DNA of 64,000 nucleotides from Chryseobacterium sp. FP211-J200 (GTDB taxonomy: Bacteria > Bacteroidota > Bacteroidia > Flavobacteriales > Weeksellaceae). The position numbers were made by a program, and so were the translations under genes. Position 1 is the stretch's first letter, and every line of letters starts with the position of its first letter. A model generated the notes under the pieces. It worked only from the letters and a program-made list of their open reading frames with translations. It was not told the DNA's origin and did not search any database. Of the stretch, positions 17,693 to 25,571 are shown in pieces. The stretch lies in contig NZ_LSHB01000014.1 in NCBI RefSeq assembly GCF_001643375.1, positions 38,747 through 102,746 on the forward strand, written 5' to 3'.

Positions 17693-18865
17693 CTAACCAT
17701 TTTCAGGATTGACTTTGTTCAGGAAAAGATAAAAACCAACACCCAAAATTGTGGAGACCGAAGTTGCCAAAATCAGACTGCCGATAATGTATTGAAGCAG
17801 GTGATTTTTGACCAATTCGAAGTTGATCTCGTGATTCATAAAATTGGTTTCTCCATCCACGAAAGGCGCACCAATAAAGAGAGAACCCGCAATAATGAGC
17901 GGAATGAACGGCGGAAAACTAATGTTGGAAGAGACAAATGCCAGTACTTTGTTGAGCTTGAAAATCACGGCCAAAGATATCGTCAAAGCTGTCTGAAAAC
18001 CCCAAACCGGCGACAATCCGATGAAAGCGCCCAATGCAATGGAAAACGCCTTGGTGCGGTTGCTTCCGTCGCTTTCCAAAACGTCTTCTTTGATGAATCT
18101 CTTGAAACTTTTCTTCCTGAAATTAACGATGAAATTTCGAGGTTTGATGTAAGCTAAAGTGATGATAACCAAGATGGTATTGAGAATGCTGATTCGCGTA
18201 AAATCCTTGAAAGGCCGGAAATGAGACACTCTTTCCGCTGGGTCGTAAAGAACTTTCACCGGAACATTTTTGACGGGAATATTTTTCCACGCAGTTCGTA
18301 CGATAATCTCGATTTCGAACTCGAATTTCGGTGTGAAATATTTCTTCGGAATTTTGTTCAACGGATAAAGTCTGTAACCGGATTGCGTGTCCTGAAGCTT
18401 GATTCCGGTCTCAAACCAAAACCAGAAATTGGAAAAATTGTTCCCAAAACTGCTTTTCTTTGGAATGCCGTCTTGCGACATATTTCGGTTTCCGATCAGG
18501 AGAACGTCTTTGTTCTCCGCAAGTAAAGCTTCCACGAAAACGGGAATGTCATCAGGATAATGTTGACCGTCGGAATCTATAGTGATGGCGAAATCAAATC
18601 CAAGTTCCAACGCTTTTCTGAAACCGATTTTCAACGCATTTCCTTTGCCTTTGTTTCTGGGTAAATTGATGATTGAAATTTGGCGATAATCGCTCAAAAT
18701 GGACGAAGTAGAATCCGTGGAACCGTCGTTTACAACGATGATACTTTGGGTGTAATCCAGAATGCCGTCGATGACCCGCTGAAGTGTTTTTTCGTTGTTG
18801 TAAGTAGGAATTAAAACGCAAATTTTCCTTTCGAAGATGGCGCTTCGTACTTCGTGGATGGTCAT
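17693..18865 (-). CDS. GT2 glycosyltransferase fused to DUF2062
   Basis: The N-terminal ~230 residues form a family 2 glycosyltransferase like dolichyl-phosphate mannosyltransferases, with PTYNNEKTL (~20-28), VVNDGSTD (44-51) and the DSDGQH metal/nucleotide motif (97-102). The C-terminal part (~245-385) is a DUF2062 membrane domain with GAFIGLSPVWGFQT and SFPPFIPL. The enzyme could glycosylate a lipid carrier or a pigment-related lipid; the acceptor is unknown. It is the last gene of the long minus operon and abuts the next gene with no gap. Confidence 0.83.
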   Translation of the reverse strand: MTIHEVRSAIFERKICVLIPTYNNEKTLQRVIDGILDYTQSIIVVNDGSTDSTSSILSDYRQISIINLPRNKGKGNALKIGFRKALELGFDFAITIDSDGQHYPDDIPVFVEALLAENKDVLLIGNRNMSQDGIPKKSSFGNNFSNFWFWFETGIKLQDTQSGYRLYPLNKIPKKYFTPKFEFEIEIIVRTAWKNIPVKNVPVKVLYDPAERVSHFRPFKDFTRISILNTILVIITLAYIKPRNFIVNFRKKSFKRFIKEDVLESDGSNRTKAFSIALGAFIGLSPVWGFQTALTISLAVIFKLNKVLAFVSSNISFPPFIPLIIAGSLFIGAPFVDGETNFMNHEINFELVKNHLLQYIIGSLILATSVSTILGVGFYLFLNKVNPENG

Positions 18866-19348
18866 TTATTTGAAAGAAGCTTTTTCCGCAGCGGTGATTG
18901 TTTTGGATTGTGCCGCAAATTGTTTGATGTAGCTTTTCAGTGCTGCATTTTGTTTGCTATAATTGCTGATGAGAAACGATTTGTCTTCTTTCAGATTCTT
19001 GTTGTAGCCAACGATTTTCGGAATATTTTCCTGAACGCTCATTCTGATGACACGTAATTCTGCGTTGTTCGGATTACTTTTGATAAGGCTTTCCAAACTT
19101 GTTGCGCCGGATTTTACGAATGATTTTCGCTTGTTCTTTTCCGTCGTCACCTTTGCTTCCAGTACTTTTGCTGCGGCTTTGTATGCAGAGATCATTATAT
19201 CCGACGAGTTTTTCTTTTCTGCTAATTCGATGAAGTTTTTAGCGTTCTCGTTTGATTGGTTTGCTTTGGAGTAGCTGTTTCTCAAAGATTCCAGATCGGA
19301 TTGGAAGAATGAGAAGAATGTGAACATCAAAGTGAAAATCAATTTCAT
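18866..19348 (-). CDS. Small secreted helical protein of unknown function
   Basis: A 160-residue protein with an N-terminal signal-like segment (MKLIFTLMFTFFSFF). Its mature part is Lys/Ala/Ser-rich and predicted helical, with a TPR-like repeat pattern (AYKAAAKVLEA, then SNPNNAELRVIRMSVQEN). It lies directly between the GT2-DUF2062 gene (0 bp) and a hotdog gene (4 bp), so it is clearly part of the operon. I do not know its function. Confidence 0.7.
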   Translation of the reverse strand: MKLIFTLMFTFFSFFQSDLESLRNSYSKANQSNENAKNFIELAEKKNSSDIMISAYKAAAKVLEAKVTTEKNKRKSFVKSGATSLESLIKSNPNNAELRVIRMSVQENIPKIVGYNKNLKEDKSFLISNYSKQNAALKSYIKQFAAQSKTITAAEKASFK

Positions 19349-19352
19349 AACC

Positions 19353-19727
19353 TTAGATTTTGGTGTAATTAACTGATAGTTTCAATGCAATTGTTTCGCC
19401 AAAACTGGTCGTGTTCTTTACTTTTAGTTCACCATCTTTTTCGTTAATATCCAATTGCAAAACCAGATCAGGCGTCTCAAAAGGATTGATGATGGCCATA
19501 AACTTCACATTGGACGCGGATTTCAGAAACAATTTTGAAGCGGTAAAAATTTCAGTTAAATCCTTCACAATCTGCATCATACAAACGCCTGGTGTTACTG
19601 GATTTCCAGGAAAATGACCTTTGAAGATCTCGTGGTCGGGATTGAGTTTTATCTTCGCAACGAAACTTCCATTCTCTGATTTTTCGGATGATTCTAAGGT
19701 GTAAAAGTTGGTAAGAATGGTTTGCAT
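19353..19727 (-). CDS. Hotdog-fold 3-hydroxyacyl-ACP dehydratase-like protein
   Basis: The 124-residue protein carries the FabZ-type motif GHFPGNPVTPGV with catalytic His38. At the position of the catalytic glutamate (PGVLxxEALAQ in FabZ) it has Gln52 in PGVCMMQIVKDL. It may dehydrate 3-hydroxyacyl-ACP during polyene extension or work with another hotdog subunit encoded further up (31222, 31742). The gene is 4 bp from the unknown downstream gene and 3 bp from the lipoprotein gene. Confidence 0.8.
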   Translation of the reverse strand: MQTILTNFYTLESSEKSENGSFVAKIKLNPDHEIFKGHFPGNPVTPGVCMMQIVKDLTEIFTASKLFLKSASNVKFMAIINPFETPDLVLQLDINEKDGELKVKNTTSFGETIALKLSVNYTKI

Positions 19728-19730
19728 ATT

Positions 19731-20366
19731 TTATTCAGTTTCAGTGATTTGGAAAAGTTTGATGTTGATTTTAAAATCTTTGTGTTGAAGATCGATTGTC
19801 TCTGCAAAAGTATGTTTTTTTGCTTCAAAAGTAAAATCGATTTTCTCGCGGTTGTTTTTTGTGTAGATGATTTGGTTTAATAAGCCAGAATTCTTGTGGA
19901 AAAACAGATAGTATTGCTTCTTATCAATATTTGAAAGATAAATTTTTGAATCTTCATTTTCAAAACTTTCATTTACCGAAAATTTTCGTTTTATAAGTTC
20001 CTGAAAGTCGTTTTTCAGAAAATTGATAACCATTTTTTTATCTAAATCTGCCAGAACGTAATTAAGTTTGAAATCATTTTCAGAAATTTCAAAATCAATC
20101 ATTTTGTTTCCAAAATCTGACGTCATCACAACTCTGTGGGTCGTTTCGGAAATCTTTTTAATAATTAAAATTCCACTGATGTCATTGCCATAAACTTCCA
20201 TTTGGCATTTGTAAACATAATCTTCGTTCGAAGAAAAGTACAGATTTTCAACTTCTTTTTTGGAGCTTGAAACTGGTTTTACATCCTTTAGCTCGGATGT
20301 TTTACACGAAATAAAACTAAGAAAAATGAGACTATAAAGAAAACTCTGAAGCAGGAATCGGCGCAT
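19731..20366 (-). CDS. Lipoprotein, possible LolB-like partner of LolA
   Basis: From the ATG at 20366 the protein has 211 residues with a lipoprotein signal ending FISC (lipobox, Cys ~21). The mature part is beta-rich (e.g. YKCQMEVYGNDISGILIIKK), compatible with a LolA/LolB-type half-barrel, but no diagnostic motif is visible. The start lies within the 3' end of the lolA-like gene (35-bp overlap), implying coupled translation. Aryl polyene clusters often pair LolA-like proteins with outer-membrane lipoproteins. Confidence 0.65.
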   Translation of the reverse strand: MRRFLLQSFLYSLIFLSFISCKTSELKDVKPVSSSKKEVENLYFSSNEDYVYKCQMEVYGNDISGILIIKKISETTHRVVMTSDFGNKMIDFEISENDFKLNYVLADLDKKMVINFLKNDFQELIKRKFSVNESFENEDSKIYLSNIDKKQYYLFFHKNSGLLNQIIYTKNNREKIDFTFEAKKHTFAETIDLQHKDFKINIKLFQITETE

Positions 20367-20958
20367 TGATTTTGATGTTTTTGAATACAATATTGGTTGT
20401 ATCTCCCGAAGCTTCTGTCATATTAACTTGAGAAACTGCTGTTTGATTTTTAGGGAAATGCAGTTCAATTTGTTTAATGTATTTCAATAATTGAGCAGAT
20501 TTCGGAGTGAATTTCGCAATATTCGACGTTGAATTTTTTAAATAGACCACAGAAAATTCTGGGTCGCTGAACATTTTTCCGTTTGAACTTCCAACAATCA
20601 GTTTATTGATTTTTTCGAAGGTTTTACTTTTTGCATCAACAGAAGATTTTTTCCCTTGGTCGTTGATGAAAATTTTATTTTCCTTAAAAATAATGCTGTA
20701 TTGATAAGGTTTTGTATATTTCCAACTTAAAATATTAGGCGATTTTAAAGACATTCTGCCTTGTGTGACAATGTTTTTATCTAAAAAATCCATTTTTTTG
20801 GTTTGAACGAAGTCGCTTTGCAACGTTTTGATTTCTTTCGTTTCAGAAGAAATTTTTGATACAAATGCCTTAGATTCTACGCTTGTCATTGCAGAGTTTT
20901 GCGCAAAAACAAAACCTGATATTAATAGAAGTGCTGTGAAAGCTATATTTTTAAACAT
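20332..20958 (-). CDS. LolA-like outer-membrane lipoprotein carrier
   Basis: The 208-residue protein has a Sec signal (cleavage after FVFA, ~19) and the LolA pattern: an N-terminal helix, then LQSDFVQTK, GRMSLKSPNILSWKYTKPYQYSIIF and FINDQGK. It is expected to carry a lipid-like cargo across the periplasm. As part of the pigment operon it probably serves the flexirubin rather than being the housekeeping LolA. It abuts the deacetylase gene upstream (shared base 20958) and overlaps the lipoprotein gene downstream. Confidence 0.85.
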   Translation of the reverse strand: MFKNIAFTALLLISGFVFAQNSAMTSVESKAFVSKISSETKEIKTLQSDFVQTKKMDFLDKNIVTQGRMSLKSPNILSWKYTKPYQYSIIFKENKIFINDQGKKSSVDAKSKTFEKINKLIVGSSNGKMFSDPEFSVVYLKNSTSNIAKFTPKSAQLLKYIKQIELHFPKNQTAVSQVNMTEASGDTTNIVFKNIKINAPIPASEFSL

Positions 20959-21707
20959 TATTTTTCTGATTTAATAATTGAATTAATCGTGAAAGTTGAA
21001 TACTTTTCACGCTCCAAAAATAACAATAATTCGACCAAAACATTGTACGTTTTTTCCGAAGTATCGTGAAGCAGAATGACACTCCCTTTTTTTAGGCTTT
21101 TTGTTATTTTTTTCAATATTTTTTTCTCGTCAGAAATCACGGTGTCCAAAGAACGAACATTCCAGCCGATGCTTTTTTTCTGCGTTTTTTTAATTGCTTT
21201 TGCAATATTGGGATTGGTAACTCCAAAAGGGGGTCGATACAAATCAGTTTTAATATTTCCAATTTTCAACATCACTTCATCACATTTTTGAATTTCATCA
21301 ATCATTTTTGAAGTTGATAAAAATCCGGTGTTGTTGGAATGTGAATAAGTGTGATTTCCAACCGAATGACCTTCCGCAATGATTCTTTGGAATGTTTCAG
21401 GATATTTTTCGATCTGTCTTCCTATGCAGAAAAAGGTGGCTTTGATGTTATTCTCTTTTAAAATATCTAAAAACTTCGGTGTAAATTCAGTCGGTCCGTC
21501 ATCGAAAGTTAATGCGACCTCTTTAATTTTCGTTCGTCTTCGGGTAAAACTGTTGACAAAATATCCTAATTGAATATTAAAAGAACCCCAAACCACAACA
21601 GCAGAAAAAAGGATGAAACAGAAAATATAAACCCAAATTGTTCCTTGAAAAGCATAAATAAAGAGATTCAAGAAAAGATAAAAGATAATAAATGGATAAT
21701 GTTCCAT
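20958..21707 (-). CDS. Polysaccharide deacetylase (NodB/CE4 family)
   Basis: Starting at the ATG at 21707 the protein has 249 residues; a TTG at 21743, overlapping the upstream stop, is an alternative. Two N-terminal hydrophobic stretches anchor it in the membrane. The CE4 motifs are clear: TFDDGP (67-72, metal-binding Asp70), HTYSH (His119, His123), RPPFG and the late LLHD. It would remove an acetyl or similar group from a carbohydrate or another amide/ester. Its substrate in this cluster is unknown. Confidence 0.85.
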   Translation of the reverse strand: MEHYPFIIFYLFLNLFIYAFQGTIWVYIFCFILFSAVVVWGSFNIQLGYFVNSFTRRRTKIKEVALTFDDGPTEFTPKFLDILKENNIKATFFCIGRQIEKYPETFQRIIAEGHSVGNHTYSHSNNTGFLSTSKMIDEIQKCDEVMLKIGNIKTDLYRPPFGVTNPNIAKAIKKTQKKSIGWNVRSLDTVISDEKKILKKITKSLKKGSVILLHDTSEKTYNVLVELLLFLEREKYSTFTINSIIKSEK

Positions 21708-21739
21708 CTTTATTGTTTTTGGATTTTCATTTAAAATAA

Positions 21740-22801
21740 TCAAGCTTTCTCCAACAAAACCAAGCTGTGGTCATTTCCTCCTAAGTGATTGTAAAGCAAG
21801 ATGTTTTTAACAGTTTCCTTTTTCACATCATTAATCTTCATCACTTCCGGAATCTCTTGATTTTTCAAAATATGACAAGCCATAAATGTTGAGAAACCAC
21901 TTGCTGTATTGAATTCTCCACTTAAATGTTTGTAATATAATAATGAAGAGTTTTGAAATGATTCTGAAGCATTTTTATAATAAACATCAGATTCCGAATC
22001 TCCGCTGAAACCTAAAATGAGAGCGTCAATATCCTGATTCGTTAAATTATTTTTAGCTAAAAAAGCTTCAATGAATTTTTGAGTTTCATTTAATTCTAAT
22101 GTATTAATGATTTGAATATCTTTCAATTCAGCATAAGAACTTACCGTTTTGTCTTTTCCTAAAACAAAAGAGCTTGAACCTTCGCCCCAAATCACACCTT
22201 CAGTTTTCGAATTTAAATAATCAGCTGGTAGGTTTCCCTCTTTTTTAATAGAATTATTCAGTTTGTACAATTCCATTGTTCTGTCGGTTTGTTCGTCTGT
22301 TGAACCCACCAAAACATTATCAGCTTCGCCGTCCAAAATCTGAAGTTTTGCATCCAGCATTGAAAATTCCAGTGAAGATGAGCAGTTGACGTAAGTGAAA
22401 TTATAGCCGTGACATTGCAATCCCAAAGCAATTTGTCCGGAAACGGTGTTGTGTGTCGATTGAATAAAAAAAGTTGGTGTTAAGAACTCTTCATTGTTTT
22501 CCAAAACATTTTTCAGAAATTTTTCAGAATCCTGAGAACAGCCCATTCCGGTTCCGACGATGATGGCATCAGGCTTTTCAATTCCAGCTTCCTGCAAAGC
22601 TTTTGTGGAAGCGACTGAGCTCATTTTTACTGTTTTAGACATTCTTCGGCTCATTGCTGGAGGAATGAATTCTTTATAATTCGGTTCAATAGCTTTTAAA
22701 ATCTGAACTGAATTTTCAGGTTTTAAAGTGTCAAAGAAATTTTCGTTCAAAGTGTCCTGAACCGAGATGCAGGCGGCACTGTTGATGTAAACTGCACTCA
22801 T
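21740..22801 (-). CDS. Ketosynthase-fold protein lacking one catalytic histidine (chain-length-factor-like)
   Basis: The 353-residue thiolase-fold protein keeps Cys140 in YVNCSSSLEF and His292 in YYKHLSGEFNTASG. At the place of the HGTGT histidine it has LILGFSGDSESD (~261-272). It is shorter than the flanking ketosynthases. It may act as a chain-length-factor partner of the complete KS encoded immediately upstream, with which it shares a base (22801), like KS/CLF pairs of aryl polyene systems. Independent activity is doubtful. Confidence 0.75.
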   Translation of the reverse strand: MSAVYINSAACISVQDTLNENFFDTLKPENSVQILKAIEPNYKEFIPPAMSRRMSKTVKMSSVASTKALQEAGIEKPDAIIVGTGMGCSQDSEKFLKNVLENNEEFLTPTFFIQSTHNTVSGQIALGLQCHGYNFTYVNCSSSLEFSMLDAKLQILDGEADNVLVGSTDEQTDRTMELYKLNNSIKKEGNLPADYLNSKTEGVIWGEGSSSFVLGKDKTVSSYAELKDIQIINTLELNETQKFIEAFLAKNNLTNQDIDALILGFSGDSESDVYYKNASESFQNSSLLYYKHLSGEFNTASGFSTFMACHILKNQEIPEVMKINDVKKETVKNILLYNHLGGNDHSLVLLEKA

Positions 22802-23997
22802 TATTTAGAAAAAATTAAAGTTGAACAGTTTCCTCCAAATCCAAACGAATTGGAAAGTACGTGATTGATGTTTTTCTTTTTCAGTTCGGTAACCGGCGTC
22901 AAATCAAATTCTTCCATTTTTGTTTTGAAATTTAAATTTGGAAAAATCACATTGTTCTGCATCGCCAAAATGGAATAGACCGCTTCAATTCCTGCCGCCG
23001 CTGCCAAAGTATGACCTGTAAAAGCCTTTGTAGAACTGAATTCCGGAACCTGATTTTCACCAAAAATCCGAATCATTGCAACGCCTTCAGACAAATCATT
23101 ATTCGGGGTCGCCGTGCCGTGAACGTTGATGTAGTCTATGTTTTCTTTATTTAAACCTGAAACTTTCAAAGCTTTTTCCATTGCTAAGTAAGCACCTTGT
23201 CCGTTTTCCGAAGATGCGGTCTGATGATGAGCATCGTTTGCATTTCCGTAACCGGAAAGATAAGCGAGGACTTTTTTGTTTTCTTTTTTCACCACTTCAT
23301 CAGATTCCAAAACAAGGAAAGCGGCTGCTTCGCCCAGATTTAGGCCTTTTCTATCGTTGTCGAAAGGCGTGTTGTAAGAATCCGTCAAAATCATCAGCGT
23401 ATTAAATCCATTCAAAGTAAACTTCGAAAGTGAATCTGTTCCGCCAACAATTACGCGGTCAAGAACGCCGTTTTTAATAAGTTTTGCGCCTATCATAATC
23501 GCGTTCGCCGCAGACGAACAGGCCGTGCTGATGGTAGAAACCATTCCTTTCAGACCCAACAATTCTGCAATCGCCAAAGATGAATTTCCGGCATCGTGAG
23601 CGTCGATGTATTTTTGCTTTTCAGGAAAATCTTCGTAAGTGTAGAAATATTTTTCGGTAATGTCCATTCCGCCCACGCTGGTGGATGAAATAAGTCCGGT
23701 TTTATATTCATTCATATCCGAAATTCCGGCACTTTCTACAGCTTCTTTTGCGGCCACCATTCCCAATAAAGCGGTTCTTGTAACGTTGTTGTCTTCATTA
23801 AGCTGAAGTTTCTGTACAAGCTCTTCATTAGACAATTTTATCTCGCCTGTTTTGATGCTTCCGGCGTGGCGTGTTTCAAACTGTTCGATGTCTGAAATTC
23901 CGTGTTTACCAGTCGTCAGCGAAATAAAATTTTCCTCGACATTGTTACCAATGGAGGAAATAATGCCCATCCCTGTAATGGCAATTTTTTGACTCAT
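22801..23997 (-). CDS. Beta-ketoacyl-ACP synthase, FabF/KAS II type
   Basis: A 398-residue condensing enzyme with the full triad Cys160 (STACSSAAN), His293 (NVHGTATPNND) and His329 (AFTGHTLAAAAG). It sits upstream of and overlaps the degenerate KS-like gene by one base, consistent with a stoichiometric heterodimer. A family C hairpin separates it from the ACP gene at 24079. It is a strong candidate for the main polyene-extending ketosynthase of the minus operon. Confidence 0.9.
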   Translation of the reverse strand: MSQKIAITGMGIISSIGNNVEENFISLTTGKHGISDIEQFETRHAGSIKTGEIKLSNEELVQKLQLNEDNNVTRTALLGMVAAKEAVESAGISDMNEYKTGLISSTSVGGMDITEKYFYTYEDFPEKQKYIDAHDAGNSSLAIAELLGLKGMVSTISTACSSAANAIMIGAKLIKNGVLDRVIVGGTDSLSKFTLNGFNTLMILTDSYNTPFDNDRKGLNLGEAAAFLVLESDEVVKKENKKVLAYLSGYGNANDAHHQTASSENGQGAYLAMEKALKVSGLNKENIDYINVHGTATPNNDLSEGVAMIRIFGENQVPEFSSTKAFTGHTLAAAAGIEAVYSILAMQNNVIFPNLNFKTKMEEFDLTPVTELKKKNINHVLSNSFGFGGNCSTLIFSK

Positions 23998-24005
23998 CTT
24001 TTAAT

Positions 24006-24075
24006 AATGTACCAATGTATCAATTTAACAGTGTAACAATATTGGTACATTGCTAGATTGATACATTGTTAGATT
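24006..24075. repeat. AT-rich hairpin repeat, family C copy 2
   Basis: A 35-nt left arm (24006-24040) and a 35-nt right arm (24041-24075) are inverted copies with no spacer; by eye 29 of 35 positions pair. The words AATGTACCAAT and AATGTATCAAT recur in both arms. It fills the gap between the ACP and ketosynthase genes. Confidence 0.8.
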
Positions 24076-24078
24076 GAA

Positions 24079-24336
24079 TTATTTTGTTCTGTTTTCTTCG
24101 ATGTATTTTGCCATCACTTCTATAGACTGGAAGATTTCTTTTCCTTTTTTCGGGTCAGATAATTTAATTCCGTAGTCTTTGTCGAGAAGTACGATTAATT
24201 CCAAAGCGTCGATAGAATCCAAACCAAGTCCGCCACCAAAAAGTGGGTCTGTGTCTTTGATTTCTTCTATTGCAACGTCCTCAAGATTAAGAACATCTAT
24301 GATTTTGTTTTTTAATTCTAATTTTAAATCTTCCAT
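24079..24336 (-). CDS. Acyl carrier protein (second)
   Basis: An 85-residue ACP with the phosphopantetheine site Ser41 in GLGLDSIDALEL. This matches the ACP type found in aryl polyene clusters (GGGLGLDSIDALE). It differs clearly from the other cluster ACP, which has GLDSLDYID. It is flanked on both sides by family C hairpins, and its neighbours are a complete KS (downstream) and a partial KS-like protein (upstream). Confidence 0.92.
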   Translation of the reverse strand: MEDLKLELKNKIIDVLNLEDVAIEEIKDTDPLFGGGLGLDSIDALELIVLLDKDYGIKLSDPKKGKEIFQSIEVMAKYIEENRTK

Positions 24337-24354
24337 AAAATAAATTTCATTTAT

Positions 24355-24442
24355 AATGTAACAATGTATTAGTTTAGCAATGTACCAATGATGTTTGAGG
24401 TAATTAATTGTTGGTAAACTGTTACATTGTTAGATTGTTATA
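24355..24442. repeat. AT-rich hairpin repeat, family C copy 3
   Basis: Left-arm words TAATGTAACAATGTA and GTTTAGCAATGTACCAAT face right-arm words TTGGTAAACTGTTACATTG and TTAGATTGTTATA, with a longer loop than copy 2. It fills the gap between the partial KS-like gene and the ACP gene. Confidence 0.7.
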
Positions 24443-24982
24443 TTACAAAGTCAGCAAATATACAAAAGCTTTATAACTTTCCTGATATAGTTCGACCCAG
24501 CCGCACAAGACTTTTTCAGCTTTCCCTGATTGCAGAATCTGTGCCGCGTATGAGTTTAAAAATTCTTCATCAAACTCATCCAAGACGAAAAATGCATTTT
24601 CAGTCTGCATTTTATGTTTAATACTGATTTCACCGACGCAAATATTCGGTAATGTGTAAACGAAAACAGCGGGGCTCGGGAAATAATTTTCCTGAGAATT
24701 GATGCTTTCCTGATATTTAAAATCGGTGTCGAGGCTCGAGGATTTGTTGGCGAAAACCAAAGCGGTTTTGCTGTGGTCATCATTTTTCAGAATCATTTCG
24801 GATGCGAGAAAAGCGAGTTTGCTGAGGTTATCCATTTTATGAAATTTTGGATAATTCAGTTCTAAAGTTTTATAAGCTTCTTTTGCAAAGTCTGAGAAAT
24901 TTTCGGTCTTGGATTCAAAAATAATTTGTTGGTTGAGAATTATTTTTGAGTTTTCTATTGTGGAGATGTCTGTTTTCTTCAT
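24443..24982 (-). CDS. Partial thiolase-fold (ketosynthase-like) protein
   Basis: The 179-residue protein resembles only the N-terminal half of a ketosynthase. It has an early strand-helix pattern, then [20 protein letters not shown] and [20 protein letters not shown], where normal KAS proteins carry the approach to the nucleophile. No active-site cysteine motif or His motif is present. Comparable short 3-oxoacyl synthase-like genes occur, to my memory, in other flexirubin clusters, so it is likely a conserved non-catalytic subunit and not a random truncation. Its role is unknown. Confidence 0.65.
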   Translation of the reverse strand: MKKTDISTIENSKIILNQQIIFESKTENFSDFAKEAYKTLELNYPKFHKMDNLSKLAFLASEMILKNDDHSKTALVFANKSSSLDTDFKYQESINSQENYFPSPAVFVYTLPNICVGEISIKHKMQTENAFFVLDEFDEEFLNSYAAQILQSGKAEKVLCGWVELYQESYKAFVYLLTL

Positions 24983-24996
24983 TGATTTTAAAAAGA

Positions 24997-25284
24997 TTAA
25001 GGCTTTTTCGTAGGATTTTGACGTGTGTTGAAAACAGCAAAGACAAGAATTTCATTTTCCACAATTTCATAAATGATAACGAAAGGGAATTTTAGGATGT
25101 ATGCTTCACGCAAATTTCCCTTCTTCAAAGGATAATGCAATGGGTTATTTTGAATTCGGGAGAGGTAAGCTTCAACCTTTTTTGTGAATTTTTCTCCCAG
25201 TCCAATTTGTCGGCTTTCGTACCATAGTGCTGATTCAAGCAAATCTAATTCAGCATTTGGAGATAATGAAAGATGATATTTCAT
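24997..25284 (-). CDS. ParE/RelE-type toxin
   Basis: Taking the ATG at 25284 (ATGA overlap with the antitoxin stop), the protein has 95 residues. It shows the RelE/ParE pattern: an N-terminal [26 protein letters not shown] helix pair, [26 protein letters not shown], and an arginine-rich end typical of the toxin active face. The pair with the upstream small acidic gene is a type II toxin-antitoxin module lying inside the pigment operon. Confidence 0.85.
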   Translation of the reverse strand: MKYHLSLSPNAELDLLESALWYESRQIGLGEKFTKKVEAYLSRIQNNPLHYPLKKGNLREAYILKFPFVIIYEIVENEILVFAVFNTRQNPTKKP

Positions 25285-25532
25285 AGTTTTTCCATCAATC
25301 TTGCTTTCACTTCTTCCCACGAAGAAGTCTTTAGCTCGCCTTTCAAATATTTTTTGCGCTCTTCTTCGATTCGCTCATAAACATAATCCGGAACTTGCGG
25401 ATATTCGGACGCTTCCAATTCTTCATCTTCCTCTTCTGCATCAATTATTGCATTGAAAATGCGCAGGATACGTTCATCTGCATCATCTATATAATCGTGA
25501 ATTCTTTGTCTGATTTCTAAAGTAGATTCCAT
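25281..25532 (-). CDS. Antitoxin of the ParE-type module
   Basis: An 83-residue acidic, helical protein: EIRQRIHDYIDDADERIL, then an Asp/Glu-rich middle and a C-terminal [16 protein letters not shown] helix that would wrap the toxin. Its TGA overlaps the toxin ATG (ATGA). It resembles small antitoxins that pair with ParE in Bacteroidota. It has no function in pigment synthesis that I can see. Confidence 0.8.
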   Translation of the reverse strand: MESTLEIRQRIHDYIDDADERILRIFNAIIDAEEEDEELEASEYPQVPDYVYERIEEERKKYLKGELKTSSWEEVKARLMEKL

Positions 25533-25571
25533 TTTCTAAAACTTTACTTCTATCAAAAATACAAAATTATT

